This document shows positions 1 to 9,707 of a DNA stretch of 30,249 bases, in pieces. The notes beneath the pieces were generated by a model. The model saw only the letters and a list, made by a program, of their open reading frames with translations, did not search any database and was not told the DNA's origin. Location of the stretch: the NCBI GenBank assembly GCA_019084435.1, contig JAHRFV010000319.1, positions 1 to 30,249 on the forward strand. Reading direction: 5' to 3'. The position numbers and the translations under genes are program-made. This DNA is from Dethiosulfatibacter sp. Lineage in GTDB: Bacteria > Bacillota_A > Clostridia > Tissierellales > Dethiosulfatibacteraceae. Within the stretch, counting starts at the first letter, position 1. Each line of letters starts with the position of its first letter.

Positions 1-2
1 AC

Positions 3-1385
3 TATAGGGAATTGGCTGATGAACTGATACCATATATGAAAGAATTAAGCTATAATTTTTTAGAAATCATGCCGGTTATGGAACACCCCTACGATGGTTC
101 ATGGGGTTACCAAACCACAGGTTATTACTCAATCACCAGCAGGTATGGAACCCCCGACGATCTGATGTATCTCATTGACCGATGTCACTTAAATGATATA
201 GGTGTGATTCTAGACTGGGTACCGGGACATTTTTGCAGAGATGAGCATGGCTTGTTGAGTTTTGATGGTGAGGAGCTCTATGGAGGAATCGACCATCCAA
301 ATTGGGGGACTAAAAAATTCGATTTTGGTAGAAGAGCCGTTAAGAATTTCTTGATTTCCAATGCAAATTTTTACTTTGACTAGTACCATATTGATGGCCT
401 TAGGGTTGATGGTGTCACCTCCATATTGCAGCTTAATTTTGGTATTGATGGAACCCCATTTCGAAATCAATTCGGAGGAACTGATGATCTAAATGGAATT
501 GATTTCCTGAAGGAGCTCAATACTGTCATCTTTGAGCGCTATCCTTTTGCCATGATGGCTGCTGAAGAATCGACAGCCTGGCCTTTAGTGACCTATCCTG
601 TTGACAAAGGCGGGTTGGGATTTAATTTCAAATGGAATATGGGATGGATGAACGATACACTTTCATATATTAGTAAAAACACCTTTGAAAGAAGATATTT
701 TCATGATAAAATTACGTTCTCAATCCATTATGCTTTTAGTGAGAACTTCATTTTGCCTTTTTCTCATGATGAGGTTGTACATGGAAAAAAAACCCTTATT
801 GACAAGGCCTCAGGAACGTATGAAGAAAAATTCCAAAACCTTAAACTGATGGCGATGTATCAGATGACTCATCCCGGTAAAAAGCTTAGCTTTATGGGAA
901 ATGAAATTGCCCAATTCATGGAGTGGCGATACTATGAGGCGATGGAGTGGTTTTTATTGGGATACCCTATACACGAAGCCCATCATAGGTATGTCAAGAA
1001 TCTTAACCACCTTTATATGAAAGAAAAAGCGCTGTGGAAAAAGGATAATACCTGGGAAGGCTTCCAGTGGATAGATGTGGATAATAGCGACCAGAGCATA
1101 TATTCATACATTAGAAAAAGCGGAAAAGATTTATGTGTTGTGGTTCTGAATTTCACCAACCAGCAATATGATCAATATAGGATCGGTGTTCCAGAACCAG
1201 GTAGTTATGAGATTATTTTAAACTCAGACAACAAAGATTTTTATGGAACCGGTAATATAGAGAATAATGATTATGAAGCCGATCCAATAGGACTTCACGG
1301 AATGAAGAACTCAGTTGAAATAAGGCTACCGGGTCTCACTGGTCTTATCATCAAGAAAAAGAAATCAAACAAAAAGAGGAGATAA
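3..1385 (+). pseudogene. glgB: 1,4-alpha-glucan branching enzyme, 5'-partial, with in-frame TAG stop
   Basis: Branching enzyme makes the alpha-1,6 branches of glycogen. The reading frame is open from the window edge and matches the central and C-terminal part of GlgB: a [16 protein letters not shown] segment, [11 protein letters not shown], then a TAG at 381-383, then YHIDGLRVDGV with the catalytic Asp at 408-410, AAEEST with the acid/base Glu, and SHDEVVHGK with the third carboxylate. The same frame continues on both sides of the TAG, so nothing but one codon is wrong. Family members usually have Glu or another polar residue there, so GAG to TAG is a one-base change. As written, translation gives an inactive protein lacking all catalytic residues; TTG at 426 could at best restart after the nucleophile. 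The start and the CBM48 domain lie outside the window. It is the first visible gene of the glg operon and its stop abuts glgP. It may be a real nonsense mutation, readthrough or a sequencing error; the sequence does not decide. Confidence 0.85.
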
Positions 1386-1386
1386 T

Positions 1387-3795
1387 ATCTTTGCTGATAA
1401 AAATGCTTTTAAGGAACAATATCTGGAAAGATTCAAGGAAATCACCGGAGAATCCTTCGAAGAGAGTAATATAGAAGATAAGTATAAAGTCTTGGCGTCA
1501 CTTATTATGAAAAAAGTAGCAATTTATATGGCTGACAGTCACTCGCGTCTTAATGGAGTATTGAACAAAAAGAGAGTCTATTATTTTTCAATGGAGTTTC
1601 TAATCGGTAAATTACTGGATATGAATATGATCAATCTGGGTATTCATGATGTTGTCGAAGAAGGACTTTCAGATCTGGGAATTGATATCAAAGACTTGGA
1701 AAATGTAGAGAAAGATGCTGGTCTTGGTAATGGTGGCTTGGGGAGACTGGCGGCTTGCTTTATGGATTCTCTCTCTTATCTGAATATTCCAGCTATTGGC
1801 ATGGGTTTGAGATATAGGTATGGTCTTTTCGAACAAAAAATTATCGATGGTCATCAGGTCGAACTGCCTGATAAATGGCTAGTTAATGGTAATCAATGGG
1901 AAATAAAGAAATCATCAAAATCAGAAATCATTAAATTCTACGGCAATGTCAAATCAGAGATGATTGACGGCAGGCTCCAATTCATTCATGAAAATTATGA
2001 AGCAATAACTGCTGTACCTTATGATACTCCTGTATTGGACTATGATTCTGAGGATGTGAATTATTTGAGACTATGGAGCGCTGAGACGGTTGATGACTTT
2101 GATTTGGCATCCTTTAATCGAGGAAACTATCTGAATGCCATAAAAAACAAGGCTTCGGCCGAGGCCATTACACATGTGCTTTATCCAAATGATTCAAATT
2201 ATGAGGGTAGATTGCTCAGACTAAAACAGCAATACTTTTTTGTATGTGCAGGACTAAAAAGTATTTTGAGACGATACAAAACCAACAATGATAACTTTAA
2301 TGATATGGCCGATAAGATTCAGATACAGATTAATGATACACATCCCGCCCTAATTATCCCTGAAATGATGAGGATTTTAGTGGATGAAGAGAGTCTGTCT
2401 TGGGATTATGCGTGGGAACAGGTCACCAATATATGTGCTTATACCAACCACACTATTTTACCTGAAGCCTTAGAAAAATGGTCTGTTGATATCGTAAGAG
2501 AATTATTACCAAGAACTTATATGATAATTGAAGAAATAAACAGGCGATTTATAGAAAATGGTGATGATGCAACCCGTGAAATCAGGGAAAGAAACGCTAT
2601 TATAAGATACAATCAGATTCATATGGCCAATCTTGCCATTATCGGATCCAAATCTGTCAATGGTGTTGCAGAACTTCACACCAATATCATCATCAACGAA
2701 ACCTTCAAAGAACTGTATCAGATATACCCATGGAAGTTCAACGCTAAAACCAACGGTGTTTCTCATAGACGATTTTTACTGAAATCTAATCCCAATCTTT
2801 CCAAATTTCTGGATGATAGAATTGGGGATAGGTGGAAATATGATGCTGAAAAACTAAAAGGCTTGTTGGATTACGCTGATGATCAGGCGACAATCGATAG
2901 CCTATATGATATTAAAAGAAAGAATAAGGAACGACTGGCAGCTTACATTAAAAAACATAATAAAATAGAAGTGAATATTGATTCAATATTTGATGTACAC
3001 GTTAAGAGAATACATGAGTACAAAAGACAGTTGATGAATGCTTTGCATATTCTTTACTTGTACAAGAAAATCAAAAATGAAGGAATGAAAATATATCCTA
3101 GAACTTTCATTTTTTCCGGTAAAGCAGCACCAGGCTATTATATGGCGAAGAAAGTCATAAGACTTATAAGCCTGTTATCCGATATTGTCAATAATGATCC
3201 AATTGTCAGTAAATATATAAAGGTTGTTTTTCTAGAAAACTTCAACGTATCTCTCGCTGAAATCATATATCCTGCTGCAGACGTGTCTGAGCAGATTTCA
3301 ACTGCCAGCAAGGAAGCTAGTGGAACAGGAAATATGAAATTCATGATGAATGGTGCATTGACATTAGGTACCTTGGATGGTGCGAATGTTGAGATAGCAG
3401 AGAGGGTTGGCGAAGATAATGTGTTTATTTTCGGGCTCAGATCAGAGGAAGTCATCGGATATTACAATGATGGAAGTTACAATGCATATGAAATCTACCA
3501 ATCAAATGAAGATCTAAAAAAAGTAGTCAATAATCTGGTTGATGGATTTTTTGCAGAAGATATTACTGAGTTCAAGGATATATATGACAGCCTAGTTGCT
3601 CACAATGATACCTATTTCGTTTTAAAAGACTTTTCTGAATATGTGGAAGCTCAAAAGAAGGTTGAAAAGACATACAAAGACAGAAATAAATGGTTCAGAA
3701 TGACACTGAAAAACATTGCTGAGTCTGGATTTTTCTCTAGTGACAGAACCATAATGGATTATAACAGAGATATATGGAAAATCAAAAGGGGGTAA
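1387..3795 (+). CDS. glgP: Glycogen phosphorylase, apparent AUC start
   Basis: Releases glucose-1-phosphate from glycogen ends using pyridoxal phosphate. Family motifs are clear: [25 protein letters not shown], the KRIHEYKRQ segment, and GTGNMKF whose Lys (about residue 651) carries PLP. The first ATG/GTG/TTG in frame is TTG at 1492, which has no ribosome binding site and would remove about 35 conserved residues. The frame is open upstream, and translated from ATC at 1387 it reads [10 protein letters not shown], the usual clostridial GlgP N-terminus (M-F-x-D-K). GAGGAG at 1376-1381 lies at ideal distance from this ATC. I therefore place the start at ATC 1387 (802 aa, normal family length). 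A CTG at 1423 after AAGGA is the alternative. The gene lies one base after the glgB stop, is followed by glgC, and clearly belongs to the operon. Confidence 0.85.
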   Translation: MFADKNAFKEQYLERFKEITGESFEESNIEDKYKVLASLIMKKVAIYMADSHSRLNGVLNKKRVYYFSMEFLIGKLLDMNMINLGIHDVVEEGLSDLGIDIKDLENVEKDAGLGNGGLGRLAACFMDSLSYLNIPAIGMGLRYRYGLFEQKIIDGHQVELPDKWLVNGNQWEIKKSSKSEIIKFYGNVKSEMIDGRLQFIHENYEAITAVPYDTPVLDYDSEDVNYLRLWSAETVDDFDLASFNRGNYLNAIKNKASAEAITHVLYPNDSNYEGRLLRLKQQYFFVCAGLKSILRRYKTNNDNFNDMADKIQIQINDTHPALIIPEMMRILVDEESLSWDYAWEQVTNICAYTNHTILPEALEKWSVDIVRELLPRTYMIIEEINRRFIENGDDATREIRERNAIIRYNQIHMANLAIIGSKSVNGVAELHTNIIINETFKELYQIYPWKFNAKTNGVSHRRFLLKSNPNLSKFLDDRIGDRWKYDAEKLKGLLDYADDQATIDSLYDIKRKNKERLAAYIKKHNKIEVNIDSIFDVHVKRIHEYKRQLMNALHILYLYKKIKNEGMKIYPRTFIFSGKAAPGYYMAKKVIRLISLLSDIVNNDPIVSKYIKVVFLENFNVSLAEIIYPAADVSEQISTASKEASGTGNMKFMMNGALTLGTLDGANVEIAERVGEDNVFIFGLRSEEVIGYYNDGSYNAYEIYQSNEDLKKVVNNLVDGFFAEDITEFKDIYDSLVAHNDTYFVLKDFSEYVEAQKKVEKTYKDRNKWFRMTLKNIAESGFFSSDRTIMDYNRDIWKIKRG

Positions 3796-3799
3796 TGAA

Positions 3800-4915
3800 A
3801 TGAGCAACCAAAAATGTATTGCAATGCTTTTGGCAGGAGGTCAGGGTAGCAGGCTCAAGGATTTAACAAACAACAATGCAAAACCGGGTGTCATGTTTGG
3901 TGGGAAATATAGAATTATTGATTTCAGCCTAAGCAACTGTTTTCATTCAAATATCTATACCGTTGGTGTACTGACTCAATACAAACCTCTTTTGTTGAAC
4001 AGATACATCGGGACAGGCAGTTCTTGGGCTTTGGACAAACTAGACCAAGGCGTCTATATCCTGCCGCCATATATGGACAAGGAAGGTGGCAGTTGGTATA
4101 AAAATACAGCTGATGCTGTTTATCAAAATATCGAGTTTATAGACTTATACGACCCGGAGTATGTTTTGATTCTATCCGGAGATCATATCTATAAGATGGA
4201 TTACTCTAAAATGCTGGATTTCACCGAAGAGAAAAGTGCCGACTTGACAGTTTCTGTCATGGAAGTGGAGTGGGAAGAAGCTTTCAGATTTGGAATCACC
4301 AATGTTGACCAGGATATGAGAATTATTGAGTTTGATGAAAAGCCTGAAAAACCAAAGAACAACATGGCATCTATGGGGGTATATATCTTCAGATGGGATG
4401 TTCTCAGGCAGATTTTGGTTAGAGATGCTGGCGATGAATCCTCAGAACATGATTTCGGGAAAAATATTATTCCAACAATGATTGCTGAAGGGAAAGCAAT
4501 CTATTCTTATCTGTTTGATGGTTACTGGAAGGACGTGGGTACCATTGACAGCTACTATAAAGCAAATATGGATCTGCTTAAATCAGATTCTGCTTTGGAT
4601 TTGTCTTCTAAGGCCATGAGAGTATACTCTAACAATAGGAATCGTCAACCCCATTATGTTGGCGTTGACGCAGAAATATCCAATAGCCTGGTGTGTGACG
4701 GATGTCTGATAGAAGGAAAGATCTCAAACTCCATACTGTCCTACGAGGTAACTATAGGCAAAAATGCTGTTGTCAGGGATTCAATATTGTTCAGCAAGGT
4801 TGTTATTGAAGATGGTGCAGTTGTTGAAAAGGCAATCATCGGAGAAAATGTAACGATAGCAAAAGACACTGTCAACGGCAGTATGGACAGCGATGATATT
4901 CTGGTTATAGCTTAA
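3800..4915 (+). CDS. glgC: Glucose-1-phosphate adenylyltransferase, catalytic subunit
   Basis: Makes ADP-glucose from glucose-1-phosphate and ATP, the committed step of glycogen synthesis. The N-terminal nucleotide-binding loop [10 protein letters not shown] (residues about 10-19), the [15 protein letters not shown] segment, the Asp of [10 protein letters not shown] and the [11 protein letters not shown] segment are all present. The C-terminal third has the hexapeptide-like repeats of a left-handed beta helix ([14 protein letters not shown] and following). At 371 aa it is the normal length of Firmicutes GlgC. The GGGGGT binding site overlaps the glgP end, with 4 nt between the genes. It probably forms a mixed tetramer with the GlgD encoded next. 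Confidence 0.96.
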   Translation: MSNQKCIAMLLAGGQGSRLKDLTNNNAKPGVMFGGKYRIIDFSLSNCFHSNIYTVGVLTQYKPLLLNRYIGTGSSWALDKLDQGVYILPPYMDKEGGSWYKNTADAVYQNIEFIDLYDPEYVLILSGDHIYKMDYSKMLDFTEEKSADLTVSVMEVEWEEAFRFGITNVDQDMRIIEFDEKPEKPKNNMASMGVYIFRWDVLRQILVRDAGDESSEHDFGKNIIPTMIAEGKAIYSYLFDGYWKDVGTIDSYYKANMDLLKSDSALDLSSKAMRVYSNNRNRQPHYVGVDAEISNSLVCDGCLIEGKISNSILSYEVTIGKNAVVRDSILFSKVVIEDGAVVEKAIIGENVTIAKDTVNGSMDSDDILVIA

Positions 4916-4930
4916 GGGGGAGGAAACATT

Positions 4931-6049
4931 ATGAGAAATGTAGTTGGTATTATAATCAATAGTCCCAATCAAAGTGACCTTGGCGAATTGGTCAGTCATA
5001 GAAGTATTCACACCGTACCCATAGGTGGCAAATACAGATTGATAGATTTCGCGCTCTCCAATATGGTCAATTCAGGAATCAACAATATTGGTGTTATTGG
5101 GTCGTATCTTTATAGGTCTCTGGTGGATCACCTTGGATCTGGAGAGGAATGGAATCTGAGTGAGAAAAGCAATGATCTCGCTATCCTTCATGGAGGCAGA
5201 AACGTAAAAATTGGTGAAATAACAAGGATTAATCTCCAAGACTTTATAGATAACGAGGCATTCTTCACAAAGATAAACAAAGAAGTTGAAAATTTTGTCA
5301 TTTGTGGCTGTAATATAGTCTACAATTTTGATCTGACTGAGGCTCTGGATTTTCACAAAAAGAAAGAAGCTGATATAACAATGGTTTTCAAAAGGGATTA
5401 TCAAGGACAGATACTCAACAAAGAAGTCATTCTAAAGACCGATTACGGAATGGTAAAAGAAATCATTTATAGTGCTGACCAGAGAGATACTGATTCAAAT
5501 GTATTTGTTGATACCTTAGTCATCAAAAAAGAAGTACTGTTAGATATTTTACAAAGTGTAAAAATGACGGGCAGTATTGATCTGATTGACATTATCAAAG
5601 ACAATTTGAATGCTCTGAAAGTAGCTGGCTATTATTTGAATGGATATGTCAAAATTATCAATTCAATCAAATCTTATTTTGATTGCTCAATGGACATGCT
5701 CAATATGGAAGTACAGAAAGAGCTTCTGCACAGCGATAGAAAAATATATACCAAAGCAAAAGACAACCACCCGGCGAAATACAACACGCATACACAGGTT
5801 AAAAACTCTCTAGTTGCCAGCGGTACCAACATTCAAGGGCAAGTCGAAAACAGCATTATTTTCCGAGAGGCTATAATTGAAGAGGGTGCGAAGGTAAAAA
5901 ACTGCGTAATCATGCAGCAGTGTGTTATAGGTGAAAACAGCGTAGTTGTCAATGCGGTTTTGGATAAGTATGTTAAAATAGGCAGTAATAAGATATTGGT
6001 GGGGACAGTAAAGGAACCATTGATTATCAAGAAGAATTCAATAATTTAA
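4931..6049 (+). CDS. glgD: GlgD, regulatory subunit of ADP-glucose pyrophosphorylase
   Basis: Paralogue of GlgC encoded directly after it, 372 aa. It keeps the fold signature (PIGGKYRLIDFALSNMVNSG) and the C-terminal beta-helix repeats, but lacks the GGxGxRL nucleotide loop at the N-terminus, which here reads VVGIIINSPNQSDLGEL. It also lacks the catalytic SGDH motif; the corresponding place reads VICGCNIVYNFD. This is the pattern of the known Firmicutes GlgD, which modulates GlgC in a heterotetramer. A GGGGGAGG binding site lies before ATG 4931. A direct catalytic role is unlikely. Confidence 0.93.
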   Translation: MRNVVGIIINSPNQSDLGELVSHRSIHTVPIGGKYRLIDFALSNMVNSGINNIGVIGSYLYRSLVDHLGSGEEWNLSEKSNDLAILHGGRNVKIGEITRINLQDFIDNEAFFTKINKEVENFVICGCNIVYNFDLTEALDFHKKKEADITMVFKRDYQGQILNKEVILKTDYGMVKEIIYSADQRDTDSNVFVDTLVIKKEVLLDILQSVKMTGSIDLIDIIKDNLNALKVAGYYLNGYVKIINSIKSYFDCSMDMLNMEVQKELLHSDRKIYTKAKDNHPAKYNTHTQVKNSLVASGTNIQGQVENSIIFREAIIEEGAKVKNCVIMQQCVIGENSVVVNAVLDKYVKIGSNKILVGTVKEPLIIKKNSII

Positions 6050-6063
6050 AGGAGGATACCCAC

Positions 6064-7488
6064 ATGAAAATATTATACGTTACATCAGAAGCAGCTCCTT
6101 TCGCTAAAAGTGGTGGATTGGGAGATGTTTCCGGGTCACTTCCAAAGGTTTTAAAACAGAAAGGTGTCGATATAAGGGTTATTTTACCCCTGTATCGAAA
6201 TATTCAAGAAAACTATAAAGAAAAACTAGAAGTGATCGGCAGTTATGAGGTTGAAATGAATTGGAGACATCAGAAATGCGAAATCAGCAGACTGACTCTA
6301 GATGACGTTGTTTACTATTTTATAGGAAACAGCTACTATTTCGACAGGGACGGACTGTATGGTTATTTTGACGAGGCGGAAAGATATCTGTTCTTTTCTA
6401 AGGCAGTGCTGGATTTTATACCAAAATTTGATTTCTGGCCAGATATTGTCCACTGCAACGACTGGCAATCAGCCATTATCCCGTTTTTACTCAAGAAACA
6501 ATACAGAGAGCATTACAAGAACCTGAAAACAATACTTTCAATCCATAATATCAAGTATCAAGGTGTTTATGGTGAAGATACTATTATGGACATCCTAGGA
6601 TTAAAAAAGGAAGACCTCACCAATGATATAGAATTCAAAGGCGACACCAATATGATGAAGGCTGGCATCTACAACGCAGATTGGGTGACTACTGTATCCC
6701 CAACCTATGCCAAGGAGTTGGAATATGATTATTACGGAGAAGGTCTTCATGGCGTGATCAAAAACAACAACCACAAAATGACAGGCATATTGAATGGACT
6801 GGACTATGAAACCAATAATCCTCAGACTGATAAAAATCTGTATGTAAACTACTCTAAATCCATTAAAAAGAAAAATGAAAACAAGAGACAATTCATGAGT
6901 GAGCTTGACTTGAAATACGATGAGGACAAGCCTCTGGTTGGAATTGTTTCCAGATTGGATGAGCTAAAAGGCATCGACTTGATAACAGGAGTCATTTATG
7001 AAATTATGAAGCTGGGGATTAACCTAGTTGTGTTAGGTACCGGAGATAAAAAATATGAAGATGTCTTCAAACATATACACAACAGTTTTCCTGACACCGT
7101 ATCGGTCAATATCAAATTTGATTCTGCAATAGCATCAAAGATTTATGCTGCAAGTGATATCATTCTGATGCCATCAAGAGTAGAACCCTGCGGATTGACA
7201 CAGATTATAGCCCTTAAATATGGTGCTGTACCATTAGTTAGGAGAACTGGAGGACTAAATGATACCATCACAAAATACGATATTGTGACAGGTAAGGGCA
7301 ACGGATTTATTTTCAACTCATATAACGCGCATGAGATGTTGTCAGAGCTAAATAGAGCTGTTTGTCTATTTAGGAAAAACCGGGAATCATGGAATAAACT
7401 GGTCGCCAATACCTTCAAGTCAAAATTCGACTGGAGCAAGTCAGCCAATCAGTACATTGAAATATACTACAAACTGATTAAAGGATAA
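6064..7488 (+). CDS. glgA: Glycogen synthase (ADP-glucose, GT5)
   Basis: Extends alpha-1,4-glucan using ADP-glucose. The N-terminus has the GT5 signature KSGGLGDV (Lys at residue 15 binds ADP-glucose) followed by LPKVLKQKGVDIRVILPLY. The first Rossmann domain contains VHCNDWQSAIIPF. The second has VGIVSRLDELKGIDL, MPSRVEPCGLTQIIAL with the catalytic Glu, and the RRTGGLNDTI segment. Length 474 aa is typical. The start is ATG 6064 behind AAAGGAGG. The gene lies 14 nt after glgD and just before the GH13 gene, so it is co-transcribed. Confidence 0.96.
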   Translation: MKILYVTSEAAPFAKSGGLGDVSGSLPKVLKQKGVDIRVILPLYRNIQENYKEKLEVIGSYEVEMNWRHQKCEISRLTLDDVVYYFIGNSYYFDRDGLYGYFDEAERYLFFSKAVLDFIPKFDFWPDIVHCNDWQSAIIPFLLKKQYREHYKNLKTILSIHNIKYQGVYGEDTIMDILGLKKEDLTNDIEFKGDTNMMKAGIYNADWVTTVSPTYAKELEYDYYGEGLHGVIKNNNHKMTGILNGLDYETNNPQTDKNLYVNYSKSIKKKNENKRQFMSELDLKYDEDKPLVGIVSRLDELKGIDLITGVIYEIMKLGINLVVLGTGDKKYEDVFKHIHNSFPDTVSVNIKFDSAIASKIYAASDIILMPSRVEPCGLTQIIALKYGAVPLVRRTGGLNDTITKYDIVTGKGNGFIFNSYNAHEMLSELNRAVCLFRKNRESWNKLVANTFKSKFDWSKSANQYIEIYYKLIKG

Positions 7489-7492
7489 ATGA

Positions 7493-9370
7493 ATGGAACT
7501 AATTTTCAATTCACAGATGTCTGAGCACAAATCACCTTTTGGAGCCGTTGAGACAGGCACATCTATTGAAATTAAAATAAAAACTACTAAGGAAGACCGA
7601 CTAAACTGTAATTTAGTAACCTACTGTGACGAGAAAAGCCATGTTCATCCGATGGCAATAGAGACGGAAATGGATTATTACAATATCCACAAGGTCGTTT
7701 TTGATGCTCCAGTAGAGCCCTGTGTAATGTTTTACCATATTGAAGCTATTAATAGTTGGGGAACTCTCTATGTAGGTAATAATCCGGAAAAATTGGGTGG
7801 GGAAAGCTATGTCTACAGAGAAAATCCCATACCCTTTCAGATTACAGTCCATAAGAAGGATATTCAGGTCCCTGATTGGTACAAAGAAGGAACCATGTAT
7901 CAGATTTTTGTCGACCGTTTCAATAGTGGTGGGGAAGAAGATCTTTACAAAAATCGTTCGGGATTTGTCAAATATACCAACTGGTATGACAAGAATCGTT
8001 ATATTAAAGATCCTAAGGGGCATATTCTTTATTGGGATATATACGGTGGTAATATCAAAGGTATCACAGAAAAAATTGATTATCTGAAAAGACTTAGCGT
8101 ATCTGTCTTATATTTAAATCCCATTTTCGAAGCCAATAGCAATCACAAGTATGATACAGCTGACTATGAGAAGCTTGATCCTGGGTTTGGAAAAGAGGCG
8201 GATTTTGACTACTTCATAAAAGTATGCAAGGACAATGGGATTAGTGTTATTCTGGATGGTGTTTTCAGCCATGTGGGAAGTGACAGCAAATACTTTAACA
8301 GAAGAGGCACTTATCCAACCATTGGTGCGTTTCAGTCCAAGGAGTCATCTTACTATGAATGGTTTGACTTCATCAACTATCCCCTGGACTATGATAGCTG
8401 GTGGAAAAACCTTAGTCTTCCAAATGTTAGAGAGATGCATCCCACCTATCTTGATTATATCGTGACAGGAAAGGATAGCATTATCAAACGATGGATAAAG
8501 AGAGGCATTAAGGGATGGCGGCTGGATGTAGCAGATGAGTTGCCGGATGAATTTATAGAGCTCATTCATAAAGAAAGCAAGACTGTAGACAAAGAAAGCA
8601 TCATACTTGGTGAGGTCTGGGAAGACGCCTCCAACAAGATAAGCTATGGGAAACTACGAAAGTATTTCCTGGGAAATGAACTGGATTCAGTAATGAATTA
8701 TCCTTTTAAGGAAACATTCATAAAGTTTGTTCTAGGAGATATGGACGCGGTTGATGTGTTGAAGAATATGATGTCTCTGTACGAAAACTATCCACGTGAA
8801 TACTTTTATTCTTGCATGAATCTGATAGGCAGTCATGATACAGTTAGAGCATTAACTATACTAGGAGAAGCCCCGGCAGAATATAAGATAAAGGATATTA
8901 ATGCCTTTGAGTACGAGCTGACAGTCGAACAGTATCAGCTTGGCATCAGGAGAATGAAAGTGTTGTCGTTTTTACAGGCAACATTTCCCGGGATTCCATG
9001 TATTTATTATGGTGACGAGGTTGGCGTCCAGGGATTCAGAGATCCATATTGCAGAAAACCTTATCCTTGGGGACGAGAAGATCAAGAACTGCTTGACTGG
9101 TACCGAAAGATATTTGGTCTTAGAGATGGATTGGAAGTCCTAAAAAAAGGAGACTGGAAACCCTACATTTGCAAGGATGGCGTTTTTAGCTTCACTCGGG
9201 AATATGAGAATGAAAAAATATTGTGTGTGGTCAATGCTTCTCAAGGAACTAAAGAAATACAGATTTCGTCAAATCAAGCATACGACATCATCAACGACCA
9301 ATCGATCGGCAATTTACTCAAGGTTGAAGCAATAAGCTGCCATTTGATCAGAATGATAGACAATCGCTAA
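7493..9370 (+). CDS. GH13 family alpha-glucan hydrolase (neopullulanase/alpha-glucosidase type)
   Basis: A 625-aa cytoplasmic (no signal peptide) alpha-amylase-superfamily enzyme. An N-terminal beta domain of about 120 residues resembles CBM34. It is followed by the barrel start GTMYQIFVDRFNSG, DGVFSHVG (region I), GWRLDVADELP with nucleophile Asp 345, ILGEVWEDAS with acid/base Glu 374 and IGSHDTVR with Asp 449. All three catalytic carboxylates are intact. It begins 4 nt after glgA, with AAAGGA inside the glgA end as binding site. As last gene of the glycogen operon it probably trims or degrades glycogen-derived dextrins together with GlgP. The exact bond specificity (1,4 or 1,6; hydrolysis or transfer) cannot be read from the sequence. 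No terminator is visible after it before the next promoter at 9404. Confidence 0.9.
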   Translation: MELIFNSQMSEHKSPFGAVETGTSIEIKIKTTKEDRLNCNLVTYCDEKSHVHPMAIETEMDYYNIHKVVFDAPVEPCVMFYHIEAINSWGTLYVGNNPEKLGGESYVYRENPIPFQITVHKKDIQVPDWYKEGTMYQIFVDRFNSGGEEDLYKNRSGFVKYTNWYDKNRYIKDPKGHILYWDIYGGNIKGITEKIDYLKRLSVSVLYLNPIFEANSNHKYDTADYEKLDPGFGKEADFDYFIKVCKDNGISVILDGVFSHVGSDSKYFNRRGTYPTIGAFQSKESSYYEWFDFINYPLDYDSWWKNLSLPNVREMHPTYLDYIVTGKDSIIKRWIKRGIKGWRLDVADELPDEFIELIHKESKTVDKESIILGEVWEDASNKISYGKLRKYFLGNELDSVMNYPFKETFIKFVLGDMDAVDVLKNMMSLYENYPREYFYSCMNLIGSHDTVRALTILGEAPAEYKIKDINAFEYELTVEQYQLGIRRMKVLSFLQATFPGIPCIYYGDEVGVQGFRDPYCRKPYPWGREDQELLDWYRKIFGLRDGLEVLKKGDWKPYICKDGVFSFTREYENEKILCVVNASQGTKEIQISSNQAYDIINDQSIGNLLKVEAISCHLIRMIDNR

Positions 9371-9403
9371 ATATTACACTAAATACATATTTGCTATTTG
9401 ATA

Positions 9404-9432
9404 TTGACATTGTAATTAGAGTGTATTATTCT
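9404..9432 (+). promoter_or_regulatory. Sigma-A promoter of leader peptide / ABC exporter unit
   Basis: TTGACA at 9404-9409 and TATTCT at 9427-9432 are separated by exactly 17 nt. No other convincing promoter lies between here and the first ABC gene, so this promoter probably drives the leader and, if termination is avoided, the exporter genes. The promoter at 19376 has the same architecture. Confidence 0.8.
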
Positions 9433-9465
9433 GGATATGGAAAAATAATAATGAGGAGGATAAAG

Positions 9466-9579
9466 ATGATTAAAATATTCATGCAAACTATAGGAATTTC
9501 ATATGCAAGAACAGCACAAGGCATCAGTGCGCCTGTTTTTAATCTGTTTACACAGCCTCCGTATGTTGGTATTAAGTAG
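9466..9579 (+). CDS. 37-aa leader peptide with C-terminal FTQPPYVGI motif
   Basis: A short ORF, ATG 9466 behind GAGGAGGA at 9453-9460, ending with TAG. It is basic, without signal peptide or obvious membrane segment. Its end, F-N-L-F-T-Q-P-P-Y-V-G-I-K, matches the end of a second small ORF at 19442 (F-R-T-F-I-Q-P-P-N-V-G-I), while the rest of the two peptides diverges. The DNA coding for F-T-Q-P (9546-9558) is complementary to the 5' arm of the terminator downstream. Position after a promoter and before two terminators and an ABC exporter, without another gene start, points to a regulatory leader peptide rather than a product with its own function. Consecutive prolines are known to slow ribosomes. 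A peptide with a separate activity, such as a signal, cannot be excluded. Confidence 0.8.
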   Translation: MIKIFMQTIGISYARTAQGISAPVFNLFTQPPYVGIK

Positions 9580-9606
9580 AATCAAAGCAATATTTTGATA
9601 ATATTT

Positions 9607-9641
9607 AACCGCAGGCTGTTTAAACAATCCTGCGGTTTTTT
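9607..9641 (+). terminator. Intrinsic terminator T1 (locus 1)
   Basis: AACCGCAGG pairs with CCTGCGGTT around an inner TGT-TTAA-ACA hairpin, followed by six T at 9636-9641. It lies 27 nt after the leader stop and upstream of the exporter start. Confidence 0.88.
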
Positions 9642-9652
9642 CAATTCTATAT

Positions 9653-9675
9653 CGCAGGGTAACCCTGCGGTTTTT
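9653..9675 (+). terminator. Intrinsic terminator T2 (locus 1)
   Basis: CGCAGGG and CCCTGCG form a perfect 7-bp stem with a TAA loop, followed by G and five T. It ends only 33 nt before the TTG start of the first ABC gene, leaving no room for an independent promoter after it. Confidence 0.82.
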
Positions 9676-9707
9676 GTGTTTTGAAAGACAATTATGGAGG
9701 TGAAGAC

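Larger units (their letters stand above)
9546..9675 (+). promoter_or_regulatory. Five-segment tandem attenuator (locus 1)
   Basis: Segment A is 9546-9558 inside the leader ORF, B 9609-9625, C 9629-9635, D 9653-9659, E 9663-9669. B:C and D:E form the two terminators. A pairs with 9613-9625 over 13 positions with one mismatch. C pairs with D (CCTGCG with CGCAGG, plus wobbles), so A:B plus C:D would disable both terminators. Hand-paired; no folding energy was computed. The same alternative pairings exist at the second locus. Confidence 0.68.

Noticed and set aside
381..383. Pyrrolysine at the glgB TAG
   Set aside because: No pyl gene or second in-frame TAG is visible in the window, and GlgB is not a known pyrrolysine protein. 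A nonsense change or base error is simpler.
1492..1494. TTG as start of glgP
   Set aside because: It has no ribosome binding site and would cut off about 35 conserved N-terminal residues that are encoded in frame upstream.
9607..9675. Tandem terminators as simple end of the glycogen operon
   Set aside because: They follow a separate promoter and a translated ORF, and end 33 nt before the exporter start, leaving no room for another promoter. Ending upstream transcripts may be a side effect.
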